NCBI GenBank assembly: GCA_023436605.1
Contig: JAEZIQ010000015.1
Span: 1 to 30,510, forward strand
Length of the DNA stretch: 30,510 nucleotides
Direction of reading: 5' to 3'
Source: Actinomycetes bacterium
GTDB taxonomy: Bacteria; Actinomycetota; Thermoleophilia; Solirubrobacterales; 70-9
In this document: in pieces, positions 1-10,091 of the stretch
Numbering within the stretch: the first letter of the stretch is position 1
How the letters are laid out: the number at the start of each line of letters is the position of its first letter
Made by a program: the position numbers and the translations under genes
The notes under the pieces: model-generated
The model's database searches: none
Told to the model about the DNA's origin: nothing
What the model saw: only the letters and a program-made list of their open reading frames with translations

Positions 1-35
1 GGATCGTCCTCTCCGCTCTCACCCCCGATTTCTAG
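1..35 (+). CDS. possible 3' end of an upstream gene (partial)
   Basis: Reading the third frame from the window edge gives IVLSALTPDF followed by TAG at 33-35, immediately before a terminator-like hairpin at 44-64. The hairpin position is the only reason to prefer this frame. Ten residues are too few to identify a family. Confidence 0.25.
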   Translation, partial: IVLSALTPDF

Positions 36-43
36 CCGTCGGA

Positions 44-64
44 GCCGCCCGGAGCGGCGGTTTT
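44..64 (+). terminator. intrinsic terminator-like hairpin
   Basis: GCCGC (44-48) and GCGGC (54-58) form a 5-bp GC-only stem with a 5-nt loop, followed by GG and TTTT at 61-64. It sits nine bases after the TAG at 33-35 and probably ends the upstream transcript. Confidence 0.45.
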
Positions 65-83
65 CCGGCGGCAGGGCGGGCAA

Positions 84-112
84 TTGACGCGAAGCGCCTA
101 TGGGTGTATAAG
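84..112 (+). promoter_or_regulatory. strong sigma-A-type promoter
   Basis: TTGACG at 84-89 and TATAAG at 107-112 are separated by exactly 17 bases, the best match to the housekeeping consensus seen in the window. Transcription would begin near 119. The next convincing start codon is at 378, so the promoter drives either a long leader or a separate small RNA. Confidence 0.6.
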
Positions 113-118
113 ATCACC

Positions 119-339
119 AGCAGGTCCGTAGTTTGCATTAGGGAGAAAAGGGAAGGAGCAGGACCGGACCCAAGCGCCCCCGGAGGGGTCGTAACCTCAT
201 TTCAGATTTCCAAAGCCCGCTTCCGGCGGTCTGACCCCCGGAAGCGTTCGCGTCGGCATCCCTCCCTGGCTACCGACGCGCAGGCGTGGTGAGGGTCGCG
301 CGGACCCCCTGCCTCCCGCGACCCTCGCCCGCCATTTTT
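119..339 (+). ncRNA. candidate structured small RNA or long 5' leader
   Basis: This 221-nt stretch between the promoter at 84-112 and the first META gene has no credible ORF but several inverted repeats in series: 123-128/165-170 (GGTCCG/CGGACC); 177-180/185-188 (CCCC/GGGG); 218-226/238-246 (9 bp, perfect); 249-256/273-280 (8 bp, perfect, 16-nt loop); and 288-300/317-329 (13 bp with one G-U pair), the last followed by TTTTT at 335-339 as in an intrinsic terminator. Loops are C-rich (CCCTCCCT near 260-267, ACCCCCT near 304-310), while the 5' part is purine-rich (AGGGAG at 140-145, complementary to CTCCCT at 262-267). C-rich loops recall actinobacterial 6C-type RNAs, but no match to a named family could be made. 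Confidence 0.42.
288..339 (+). terminator. terminator of the candidate small RNA
   Basis: Arms 288-300 and 317-329 form a 13-bp stem (one G-U pair) with a 16-nt loop. Five bases after the stem comes TTTTT at 335-339. The gap before the T-run is slightly long, so termination may be partial. Confidence 0.45.
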
Positions 340-377
340 CCCACCGCCACCTGCTCCCCGCTTATGCTGTTCCCGTC

Positions 378-1637
378 ATGAGGACTCTCAGGGGGATCTT
401 TCTTTTCGTTGCTGCTCTTGCCGTGGTTTTCCTGCTGCCGGTTGCCGCGAGCGCCGGGACGATGCCGACCACGGTTTCACTGGAGGAACAACCGTATTCG
501 GTCAGTTGGCCGGATTCGCCCGGTTTCATCGCAAAGCTGAAGGTCGAGTCCGGACCGGAAGGTGCCGATTTCAGATTCGAGATCGAGCCGAGCAGCTGGA
601 ACACCTCCGTCTACGGGATCGTCTTCAGGGATGGTCAGCCCGAACTGGAAGGGCCCGGAGTCCTGACCTCGAGCCGGAACGGTGCGGGTGGGCCCTGGGG
701 TCAACCCGGTTCCTGTCTGCGCGGTGCCGGTCCGATCCCGGTCTATGCGAATCAGCTGACTCTTCCCCCGGACAGCTCGACCCTGGTCGAGATCCCCGTT
801 TCTCTCAATGCGTCACCGCTGACCGGCATGGACTCGACTCTCAGGATCAAGTACTTCGTCAACAGCCCCGAACGGGCACCCACGGTCACGGCGCCGGTCG
901 AGACCGGCCGAACCCAGGGGGTCGACGTCGATTTCGGCATCGGTGACCCCGCGACCAAGTCCGCCGAAGTCTGGAACGGAAAGGCGATCCGGCTCGCCGG
1001 AGTCACCACACCGGCCCTGGCGAACACCGAGATCCGGATCAAGGCAGAACCCTTCGCGGGACCCGCAAACTCATTCCCTCCCGTTCGCTGGATCATGGTC
1101 ACGACCGACGCCTCCGGCAGGTTCCTGAGCAAAGAGCTTCGCTTCAGGCGCAGTGCCTTCTGGCGGCTGCGCGCCTACCCGCAGGTCGGCCCGCAGCTTG
1201 ACGGCGAACCTTCCTGCGGTCCGGTCCTGTTGACGAGACAGGACTCCTGGCGAGCCGAGCCGGCCGACCTGACCGATCGTACTTTCCGGTCCGTCTCAGT
1301 CAAGGGCAACAAGCTGGTCGGGCAGACGAAGATCACCCTTTCCTTCGCGAGCAGCCTGATCGACCACGACGATGATCCGTTCACGCCCTCCCGCTGGCGC
1401 TACTGGATGACCGGTAACGCGGGCTGTAACACCTTCTCCGGCCGCTACTGGCTGAAGGAAGGCCGGCTGAGCTGGTCGAAGGCTCTGCGCAGCACCAAGA
1501 TGGCCTGTGCGGGCCCCGCCGACCGTTGGCTGAAACGCACCCTCCGGCGTGGCGTGAGAGCCCGGATCGAAAAGGGTCAGCTCATCCTCAGAGGCACTCG
1601 CGGCACGAGGATTGTGCTTGCCCCGGCCGAGGGCTGA
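378..1637 (+). CDS. secreted protein with C-terminal META (HslJ-type) domain
   Basis: The protein has 419 residues. Residues 1-26 are a signal peptide (RTLRGIF start, long hydrophobic core, ASA cleavage site), so it is exported. Residues about 28-295 form an N-terminal region shared with the next gene: VSWPDSP, then K(L)xVESGPxGADFRF, then a Ser-rich VEIPVS segment. Residues about 296-415 are a META domain, recognised by TFRS, GCNTFSGRYWL with GRLSW, and STKMAC. META domains occur in HslJ and in secreted or periplasmic proteins; their biochemical role is poorly defined. A TATGCT hexamer at 363-368 lies nine bases before the ATG, suggesting a very short leader. It is first of three tandem paralogues. 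The fold assignment is fairly secure; the function is unknown. Confidence 0.85.
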   Translation: MRTLRGIFLFVAALAVVFLLPVAASAGTMPTTVSLEEQPYSVSWPDSPGFIAKLKVESGPEGADFRFEIEPSSWNTSVYGIVFRDGQPELEGPGVLTSSRNGAGGPWGQPGSCLRGAGPIPVYANQLTLPPDSSTLVEIPVSLNASPLTGMDSTLRIKYFVNSPERAPTVTAPVETGRTQGVDVDFGIGDPATKSAEVWNGKAIRLAGVTTPALANTEIRIKAEPFAGPANSFPPVRWIMVTTDASGRFLSKELRFRRSAFWRLRAYPQVGPQLDGEPSCGPVLLTRQDSWRAEPADLTDRTFRSVSVKGNKLVGQTKITLSFASSLIDHDDDPFTPSRWRYWMTGNAGCNTFSGRYWLKEGRLSWSKALRSTKMACAGPADRWLKRTLRRGVRARIEKGQLILRGTRGTRIVLAPAEG

Positions 1638-1735
1638 GCAATAGAACAACATTACGACGAGCGCAACCTTGGGGTGAACCCGGGTTTTCCTCGGTCACCA
1701 GTTGTTTTCCGGAAACGATTTCCCTGGAGGCTGCC

Positions 1736-3427
1736 TTGATCAAGCGTTTGCTGGTTGCTCTTGGCTTTGGAGTCCTGGCATTGGGTTCACCGGCTGTGGC
1801 ATCGGCCGCCGAGGTGGCCCCCGTTTCGCTGTCGGCAACGGCCGATCCGGTTGAGGTGAGTTGGCCTGATTCGCCGGAAACGGTCCTGAAACTGGCCGTC
1901 GAATCCGGTCCCGATGGAGCCGACTTCCGGTTTGCTGCCTCGCCCGAGGGTTGGGGTATCGAAGGAGTCGAGGGCAATCCACTCCACGTTGGTCCCGCCG
2001 AACTGGCCGGGGCCGGCAATCTGGCATCTGAACAGGTGCTGATCGCGGACCCGACCCCGACCGCCTGCTTCCGGGGCGGGTTCCAGAGCATCCACGAGAC
2101 CTTTCGCCTGACTCTGCCCGCGAACAGCTCTACCTCGGTCGAGATCCCGGTCCGCGCCCTCGGTGCGCCCCTTGCCGGGATGAACAGCGCCGTGGACGTT
2201 GAGGTCATGGCCGGTGAGGACAGCCAGACCTACCGGACCGAGATCCCGCTAACCGGACGCGAAGGAGTCCTTATCGTCGGCACCGTCGAGGGGACCGAGG
2301 GCCAGTCCGTGAGCCGGCGACCCTGGCAACCACTGCGGGTGGTCGGCCAGACCTTCCCGCCGGTCAAGCACGCCCGGATCGTGATCCGGGCCGAACCCAG
2401 ACGCTGGGCTGGCAAGCCCGGAAAGACGGGGACCCACCGGATCGTCGAAGCGATGACCCGCAAGGACGGCAGCTTCCGGACCAACCTCGGCTACCTCGCA
2501 TCCAGGGGTGAGTGGCGTCTGATCGCCAAATCGACCTACTGGCGCGACGACGACTACGACCCCACCCCGAGCTGCCTGCCCTTGGTGAAGGTCAGTGGCC
2601 GCGATTATGACGCCGGCCTGACCGGAAACAAGGTTCCCAGGGTCAAGGATCTCCTGAACCGGTCATTCATCTCGGTCAAAGCGACCGGAGATCCCGTCCT
2701 GAAGCACCACCCGATCGAGATGAGCTTCTTCATGCACTCGACCAACCCCAGCCTCCCGAAAAAGCCGACGATCTCGGTCTGGGCGGGATGCAACTACTGG
2801 GGGACGAAATTCAGGATCCGTCGCGGGAAGCTCTTCTCGACCGGGGAAACCGGCAGCACTGCGATGGGCTGCGAGTACGACCCGGATACCTGGCTGATAA
2901 AGACCCTGGACGAAGGATTAATGATTCGCGGCAAGGGCAAGCGGCTGATCCTCAGCCGTCCGGACAAGGGAATCAGGATCGTCCTGCGCCGCTATGCCGG
3001 AGTGCCGGGCAGGTCCCCCAAACCGAAGCCGAAAGTCCCGAAAATGAAGCAGTTGATCGACAAGAGCTACAAGTCGATCAAGGCCGTCGGCAACCCGCTA
3101 ATCGAGGACAAGACGATCTACTTCGAATTCTTCAAGGGGGCCAGCAACCCGAACCAGCCCAAACGTCCGGGCTTGAGCGTCTACGCCGGCTGCAACCACT
3201 GGGGATCGAAGGCAGCCATCCGGGACGGACGTCTGTTCACGTACGGACGCGGAGCCAGCACCGCGATGGGTTGTGAGGACGAGACCGACTCCTGGCTTTC
3301 GGCACAGCTCCGTCGCAGCGTCAAGATCGCGATAGTCGGCAAACGCCTGATCCTCACCCGACCCAGCGAAAACCTGAAGATCGTCCTGGCCCGGACAAAA
3401 CCTCCGAATTGGTGGGAAAGCAGCTGA
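1736..3427 (+). CDS. secreted protein with two META (HslJ-type) domains
   Basis: I chose TTG 1736 because GGAGG lies at 1726-1730 and the product then begins with a clean signal peptide (IKRLLVALGFGVLALG, cleavage near ASA). The open frame runs further upstream, but that part overlaps the preceding gene. The 563-residue product repeats the N-terminal region of its neighbour (VSWPDSP; VESGPDGADFRF; SSTSVEIPVR). It then carries two META copies, each with a conserved core: AGCNYWGTKF with STAMGCE, then AGCNHWGSKA with STAMGCE. They are joined by a Pro/Lys-rich linker (PGRSPKPKPKVPK). The two copies resemble each other more than the single copy of the first gene, which suggests internal duplication. 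It is exported; function unknown. Confidence 0.85.
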   Translation: MIKRLLVALGFGVLALGSPAVASAAEVAPVSLSATADPVEVSWPDSPETVLKLAVESGPDGADFRFAASPEGWGIEGVEGNPLHVGPAELAGAGNLASEQVLIADPTPTACFRGGFQSIHETFRLTLPANSSTSVEIPVRALGAPLAGMNSAVDVEVMAGEDSQTYRTEIPLTGREGVLIVGTVEGTEGQSVSRRPWQPLRVVGQTFPPVKHARIVIRAEPRRWAGKPGKTGTHRIVEAMTRKDGSFRTNLGYLASRGEWRLIAKSTYWRDDDYDPTPSCLPLVKVSGRDYDAGLTGNKVPRVKDLLNRSFISVKATGDPVLKHHPIEMSFFMHSTNPSLPKKPTISVWAGCNYWGTKFRIRRGKLFSTGETGSTAMGCEYDPDTWLIKTLDEGLMIRGKGKRLILSRPDKGIRIVLRRYAGVPGRSPKPKPKVPKMKQLIDKSYKSIKAVGNPLIEDKTIYFEFFKGASNPNQPKRPGLSVYAGCNHWGSKAAIRDGRLFTYGRGASTAMGCEDETDSWLSAQLRRSVKIAIVGKRLILTRPSENLKIVLARTKPPNWWESS

Positions 3428-3450
3428 ACCGCAGCTATGCTGGTTTCAGC

Positions 3451-4347
3451 ATGAGGCGAACGGGGAGTTTCCTTGTTGTTCTGTTGGTCGCGATCCTGCT
3501 GGCGGGAGGAGCGGGAGCCACCGGCGCTGCCGAGGCGGGCAAGCCCTCGGTGCCCACGGCCAAGTCGCTGATTGACCATAAGTACAGCTCGGTGACGGCA
3601 ACCGGCAACCCGGTCCTGAAGGGACGGACGATCCGGGTCGAGTTCTTCCGGGCATCGATGTTCTCCGGGGAGGCCAAGAAGCCGATGCTCCGCGTCGCTG
3701 CCGGCTGCAACGGCTGGGCCGTCAAGTTCAGGATCCGTCGCGGCCGGCTCACCACCTACGGTTTGACCGACAGCTCCGCGGTCGGCTGTCCCAGGGATCC
3801 GGACCCCTGGATCCAGCGGCAGTTCAGGAAGGGGCTGAAGGCCAGCAAGTTCGGGAAGCGGCTGGTGCTGACCCGGCCCGCCGCCGGGGTGCGCTTCGTT
3901 TTCCTGGAGATGGAAGGCGTTCCCAGGGTCAAACCCGGCAAGGTCGATGAAGAACCGGACCCCGAGCCCCGGAATACGGTCCCGGCCACCAAGGAGGACG
4001 TCGACGGGAAGAGCTACGAGCTGATCGCCACGATCGGAAAGAAACTGGGCCAGGGACTGCGACTCAGTTTCTGGGACGCAACCAGGACGGACGGATCCGG
4101 AGAACTGGCGCCTGTTTCACTGCTGAGCTTCTACGCCGGCTGCAACCACATGGCGGGTCAGTACGGAGTCGAAGACGGCGTCCTTTCCCTGACCGAAGTC
4201 AACACCACCGACATGTGGTGCCAGAACACGAACGATGCCTGGATCTACAAGTTCCTGTCCAGCGCGCCGGAGATCGGCCTCGACGGCACCGACCTGGTGA
4301 TCCGCAAGAACGGCGTCGAGATCGTGCTCGAGCAGACCGGATCCTGA
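3451..4347 (+). CDS. secreted protein made of two META (HslJ-type) domains
   Basis: ATG 3451 gives a 298-residue protein with a signal peptide (RRTGSFLVVLLVAILLAGGAG). An in-frame GTG at 3409 is possible but would overlap the previous gene and bury the signal. No large N-terminal region is present, unlike its two neighbours. The mature protein is two META domains: AGCNGWAVKF with SSAVGCP, and AGCNHMAGQY with TTDMWCQ. The first copy is close to those of the preceding gene; the second has diverged. TATGCT at 3436-3441 lies nine bases before the ATG, exactly as in the first META gene, and no Shine-Dalgarno is visible. It ends just before the inverted repeat at 4376-4436. Confidence 0.82.
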   Translation: MRRTGSFLVVLLVAILLAGGAGATGAAEAGKPSVPTAKSLIDHKYSSVTATGNPVLKGRTIRVEFFRASMFSGEAKKPMLRVAAGCNGWAVKFRIRRGRLTTYGLTDSSAVGCPRDPDPWIQRQFRKGLKASKFGKRLVLTRPAAGVRFVFLEMEGVPRVKPGKVDEEPDPEPRNTVPATKEDVDGKSYELIATIGKKLGQGLRLSFWDATRTDGSGELAPVSLLSFYAGCNHMAGQYGVEDGVLSLTEVNTTDMWCQNTNDAWIYKFLSSAPEIGLDGTDLVIRKNGVEIVLEQTGS

Positions 4348-4375
4348 ATCACCAGAGCCCGCCCTGCCACTAGTT

Positions 4376-4436
4376 GGGAAAATCGAGATGGCCGAACCGG
4401 GCCATTATCGCCCTGAACTGCCATCTCGATTCTCCC
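4376..4436. terminator. bidirectional terminator-like inverted repeat
   Basis: Between the convergent META and acnA genes, AATCGAGATGGC (4381-4392) is perfectly complementary to 4420-4431. GGG/CCC extend the outside (4376-4378/4434-4436), and an inner GGGC/GCCC stem (4399-4402/4410-4413) fills the loop. It probably stops transcripts from both sides. Confidence 0.7.
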
Positions 4437-4445
4437 TCTCGGGAC

Positions 4446-7253
<2,808 letters not shown>

Positions 7254-7284
7254 GTTTCTCTTCTCTTCTTTGAATGGGTGAGGG

Positions 7285-8088
7285 TCAACGTTTGTCGGTC
7301 TGGCCGCGGGCAAGTGAATCCGCCGCGTTCTGACCGGCCGAGCCCGACTGGACCCGGTGGGAGATGTGAGGGCTGATCAGACCGACGTGAGCCATGGTCC
7401 GCTGGACCAGAGGGGCGACCGCGATCTCGACCCGGTTCGAATCGACTGCCCCGAGCACAGCCGAAGCGACCTTCTCAGGTGTAGTGGTCCCCAGCCCGGC
7501 CGGGGCGGTCGCGCCCGAGTCGGCGAACATGCCTGCCTCGCGCACGAAACCGGGAGCGACCAGAGTCACCCCCACCGGAGAACCGGCGAGGTCGGCAGCC
7601 AGCCCGAAGACGAAGCCTCGCAGACCGAACTTGGTCGCGTTATAGATGGAGGACCGGGGACTACCCGCCTTGCCGGCCAGCGAGCCGATCATGATCAGCT
7701 TGCCTTCGCCTCGTTCCAGCATTCCGGGCAGGAGTGACTGGGCGATCAGGATCGGCGCTTCGAGATTGATCCGCAGCATGCGGGCAACCTGCTCGTCGGT
7801 CAGCTCGGTGATCCGGCCGGTACTGGGCAGGGCCGCGTTGGCGACCAGGACATCAACCGCCCCGGCATCGGCTGCGAGTTCAAGGGCGGCGCCGGGAAGC
7901 CCCAGGTCAGCCGCCAGAACCGAGTGCCCCTCCCCCGGGAGGGTGGATGCCAACTGCTCCAGAGCCTCAGCAGAACGTCCGGAAAGGACCAGCTTGCCGC
8001 CGGCGCTCGCCAGGGTGCTGGCGATCGTGCGACCGATACCACCGGTCGCACCGGTCAAGAGCACCTTCTTGCCAGCAATTTCCACCAA
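7285..8088 (-). CDS. short-chain dehydrogenase/reductase (SDR)
   Basis: This is a classical NAD(P)-dependent SDR of 267 residues: cofactor motif TGATGGIG near residue 12, NAA in place of NNAG near 84, and catalytic S136, Y149 and K153 (YNATK). No substrate can be assigned; the family includes 3-oxoacyl-ACP reductases and many alcohol or ketone reductases. The basic, Gln/Ser-rich C-terminus is probably disordered. The start is TTG 8088 or GTG 8085. The latter is favoured by a TAGGTT hexamer six bases upstream on this strand, which would make a leaderless mRNA. It precedes acnA by 31 bases; no functional link is evident. Confidence 0.85.
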   Translation of the reverse strand: MVEIAGKKVLLTGATGGIGRTIASTLASAGGKLVLSGRSAEALEQLASTLPGEGHSVLAADLGLPGAALELAADAGAVDVLVANAALPSTGRITELTDEQVARMLRINLEAPILIAQSLLPGMLERGEGKLIMIGSLAGKAGSPRSSIYNATKFGLRGFVFGLAADLAGSPVGVTLVAPGFVREAGMFADSGATAPAGLGTTTPEKVASAVLGAVDSNRVEIAVAPLVQRTMAHVGLISPHISHRVQSGSAGQNAADSLARGQTDKR

Positions 8089-8205
8089 TCAAACCTAGCA
8101 CCGGGAAAAGGCTTAGCCTCCCCAAACCCGGCTCCCCACGCCGACTTTCCTGTACGGCATGTTTCCGGAAATTGCAGGGACTTACGAAGGAATCCGGGGG
8201 TTTGT

Positions 8206-8234
8206 TAGCGAATGACATGCAGATCGTCTATTAT
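8206..8234 (+). promoter_or_regulatory. promoter of the riboswitch-controlled gene
   Basis: TATTAT at 8229-8234 is a good -10 element. The -35 region (TTAGCG, 8206-8211, spacing 17) is weak. Transcription would start near 8241, just before the aptamer at 8249. Confidence 0.5.
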
Positions 8235-8248
8235 CCCGCAAGTTCATA

Positions 8249-8393
8249 ACCGAGAACGCCGAATCCCGACTCACTCTGTGACCGGGAGCGGGGGAACCAA
8301 GTTTCTGGGGCGAACCCACTGAACCAAGTGGGGGCGCGGCTCCTAAAGCGCCAGCCCGACAGCTAACCCCGTAGGCCGACCAAGGAGTTCGGT
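8249..8393 (+). ncRNA. c-di-AMP riboswitch (ydaO-yuaA class)
   Basis: The conserved blocks of the ydaO aptamer appear in order: GCCGAATCC (8258-8266), GGGAGCGGGGGAACC (about 8284-8298), GGGGCGAACC, and CCCGACAGCTAACCCCGTAG followed by GGC at the 3' end. GCC (8258-8260) and GGC (8374-8376) can close P1. Outside P1, ACCGA-GAAC (8249-8257) can pair with GTTCGGT (8387-8393), which is the end of the Shine-Dalgarno and the spacer before the start codon. The class binds cyclic di-AMP, usually switches genes off, and in actinobacteria often precedes cell-wall hydrolase genes. I see no terminator between aptamer and gene, so translational control is the likelier mode (inference). Confidence 0.92.
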
Positions 8394-8996
8394 ATCAACC
8401 CGTCGCGCACAATTCAGCCGTTCCGTAGTTTCAACGCCCTCAGGGCCATCGCCTTCGCTGCCGCACTGGCCGGACTGGCTTTCATCACGCTTTCCACCTT
8501 CGCAACCCCGGCCCAGGCCGCAGGCTGCAAGGACGCCTCCAGCGGTGGTCTCACCATGGCCCCGGCGAAATGCGCCCCGGTCACGAAGGCCCGCCTGATC
8601 CGCGGTGTTGCCTACGCGCCCGCTAACGCGCCGGCCGCCGTCAAGAAGGCGATCGCCGCCGCCAATCGGATCCGGCTCAAGCCGTATGTCTACGGCGGAG
8701 GCCACGGCGTCAGCCGCAAGCTTGACCGCGGTTACGACTGCTCAGGTTCTGTCAGCTATGCGCTTCGCGCCGCCGGCCTCCTCAAGTACCCGATGCCCTC
8801 CGGCAGCTTCGTCCGCTGGCAGAAGCCCGGCCTCGGCAAGTGGATCACCACCTACGCCAACGGTGGCCACATGTACATGGTCATTGCCGGCCTCTCCTTT
8901 GACACTTCGAACATGCGCTCCACCGGCGGTAACCGCTGGAGCACCACGATCCGCTCACCGCAGGGTTTCGCCCCCCGGCACCCCAACGGCTTCTAG
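8394..8996 (+). CDS. secreted NlpC/P60-like cell-wall peptidase under c-di-AMP riboswitch
   Basis: Stop-free frame from 8367 encodes a signal peptide (RAIAFAAALAGLAFITLS, then ATPAQA cleavage), which the ATG at 8556 would delete. Between 8367 and 8556 there is no in-frame ATG, GTG or TTG. AAGGAG at 8382-8387 is followed after six bases by ATC (8394), the best initiator and a very rare one. The mature protein of about 158 residues has the NlpC/P60 pattern: YVYGGGHG, catalytic C116 in YDCSGSVSYAL, and H159 in GGHMYMVIAG. Such enzymes cut peptide stems of peptidoglycan outside the membrane. No separate targeting domain is present. The family call is good; substrate bond is unknown. A single-base assembly error creating ATC from ATG is the main alternative. 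Confidence 0.82.
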   Translation: MNPSRTIQPFRSFNALRAIAFAAALAGLAFITLSTFATPAQAAGCKDASSGGLTMAPAKCAPVTKARLIRGVAYAPANAPAAVKKAIAAANRIRLKPYVYGGGHGVSRKLDRGYDCSGSVSYALRAAGLLKYPMPSGSFVRWQKPGLGKWITTYANGGHMYMVIAGLSFDTSNMRSTGGNRWSTTIRSPQGFAPRHPNGF

Positions 8997-9017
8997 ACTG
9001 CCGACACAGCAGATTCA

Positions 9018-9051
9018 CGAAACGCCCCGCAGTCCGGGGCGTTTCGCTTTT
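9018..9051 (+). terminator. intrinsic terminator after the NlpC/P60-like gene
   Basis: CGAAACGCCCC (9018-9028) and GGGGCGTTTCG (9036-9046) form a perfect 11-bp stem with a 7-nt loop, followed by CTTTT. It isolates the riboswitch-controlled gene from the downstream cluster. Confidence 0.85.
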
Positions 9052-9081
9052 AACGCGCCCCGCCTGCTAATAACCCCCACC

Positions 9082-9110
9082 GTCGACGTCCTCCTTGCCG
9101 AGACTATGAT
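9082..9110 (+). promoter_or_regulatory. promoter for the aldo/keto reductase gene
   Basis: TATGAT at 9105-9110 lies six bases before ATG 9117; GTCGAC at 9082-9087 is a partial -35 with 17-base spacing. Transcription would begin at or next to the A of the start codon, so the mRNA is probably leaderless. Confidence 0.55.
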
Positions 9111-9116
9111 CGGCCG

Positions 9117-10091
9117 ATGAAGATTCGCAAGCTGGGCAGGGCAGGGCTCGAGGTTTCCGCGATCGGGCTCGGCTGTATGGGTATGTCTGACTTCTACGGA
9201 GAAAGCGACGAAGCGGAATCGATCGCAACCATCCACCGGGCCCTCGAGATCGGGGTCAATTTCCTCGACACCGCGGACATGTACGGGCTGGGCTCGAACG
9301 AGGAACTGGTCGGCCGGGCGATCGCCGGCCGCCGTGACGAAGTCGTGCTGGCAACCAAGTTCGGGATCGTGCGGGGTGAGGACGGAACACGAACGATCAA
9401 CGGCCGACCCGAGTACGTACGGGAATCGATCGACGCCTCGCTACGCCGGCTCGGCGTCGATCACGTCGACCTCTATTACCAGCACCGGGTCGACCAGACC
9501 GTGCCGATCGAGGAGACGGTCGGAGCGATGGCCGAACTGGTCGAGGCCGGCAAGGTCCGTTTCCTCGGCCTGTCCGAGGCTTCGGCCGAAACGATTGCCC
9601 GGGCCGATGCGGTCCATCCGATCTCCGCAGTCCAGTCCGAGTTTTCACTCTTCGAGCGGGGACTCGCCGACCGGGTCCTCCCGACCCTGCGCGATCGCGA
9701 GATCGGTCTGGTTCCCTACTCCCCGCTCGGCCGCGGGTTCCTGACCGGGCGTTTCCGCTCCAAGGCCGACTTCGGATCCGACGATTTCCGTGCCCACGAT
9801 CCCCGTATGAGCGAGGAGAACTTCGAAAAGAACCTCGCCATCGTCGAAGCGATCGAGTCGCTGGCTGCGCGACACGATGCCACCCCTGCCCAGGTGGCGA
9901 TCGCCTGGGCACTGGCCCAGGGCGACGACATCGCCCCGATTCCCGGCACCAGAAAAGTGTCACGGCTCGAAGAGAACAGCGCCGCAGCCGAACTGGTTCT
10001 GAGCGTGGAGGACCTCGCCACTCTGAATGAACTTCCCCAACCCGAAGGCGACCGGTACGCCGCCGCCCTGATGGAGAGCATCGATGAATAA
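9117..10091 (+). CDS. aldo/keto reductase
   Basis: A 324-residue NADPH-dependent TIM-barrel oxidoreductase of the AKR superfamily, cytoplasmic. The catalytic tetrad is visible: D51 and Y56 (LDTADMYG), K81 (ATKFG) and H123 (YYQHRVD). The N-terminal GLGCMGMSDFYG and C-terminal PIPGTRKVSRLEEN (phosphate-binding loop for NADPH) place it with the pyridoxal-reductase/YajO-like bacterial AKRs. The physiological substrate cannot be read from sequence. Its stop overlaps the start of the next gene by eight bases (10084-10091), indicating translational coupling. No Shine-Dalgarno precedes its ATG. Confidence 0.92.
   Translation: MKIRKLGRAGLEVSAIGLGCMGMSDFYGESDEAESIATIHRALEIGVNFLDTADMYGLGSNEELVGRAIAGRRDEVVLATKFGIVRGEDGTRTINGRPEYVRESIDASLRRLGVDHVDLYYQHRVDQTVPIEETVGAMAELVEAGKVRFLGLSEASAETIARADAVHPISAVQSEFSLFERGLADRVLPTLRDREIGLVPYSPLGRGFLTGRFRSKADFGSDDFRAHDPRMSEENFEKNLAIVEAIESLAARHDATPAQVAIAWALAQGDDIAPIPGTRKVSRLEENSAAAELVLSVEDLATLNELPQPEGDRYAAALMESIDE

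Noticed and set aside
104..292. 62-codon GTG-start ORF
   Set aside because: Its start lies inside the promoter -10 region, the product is Arg/Ser-rich without recognisable features, and the interval is dominated by hairpins.
8556..8996. ATG 8556 as start of the NlpC/P60-like gene
   Set aside because: It would remove a complete in-frame signal peptide and leave AAGGAG 169 bases away; the enzyme would be trapped in the cytoplasm.
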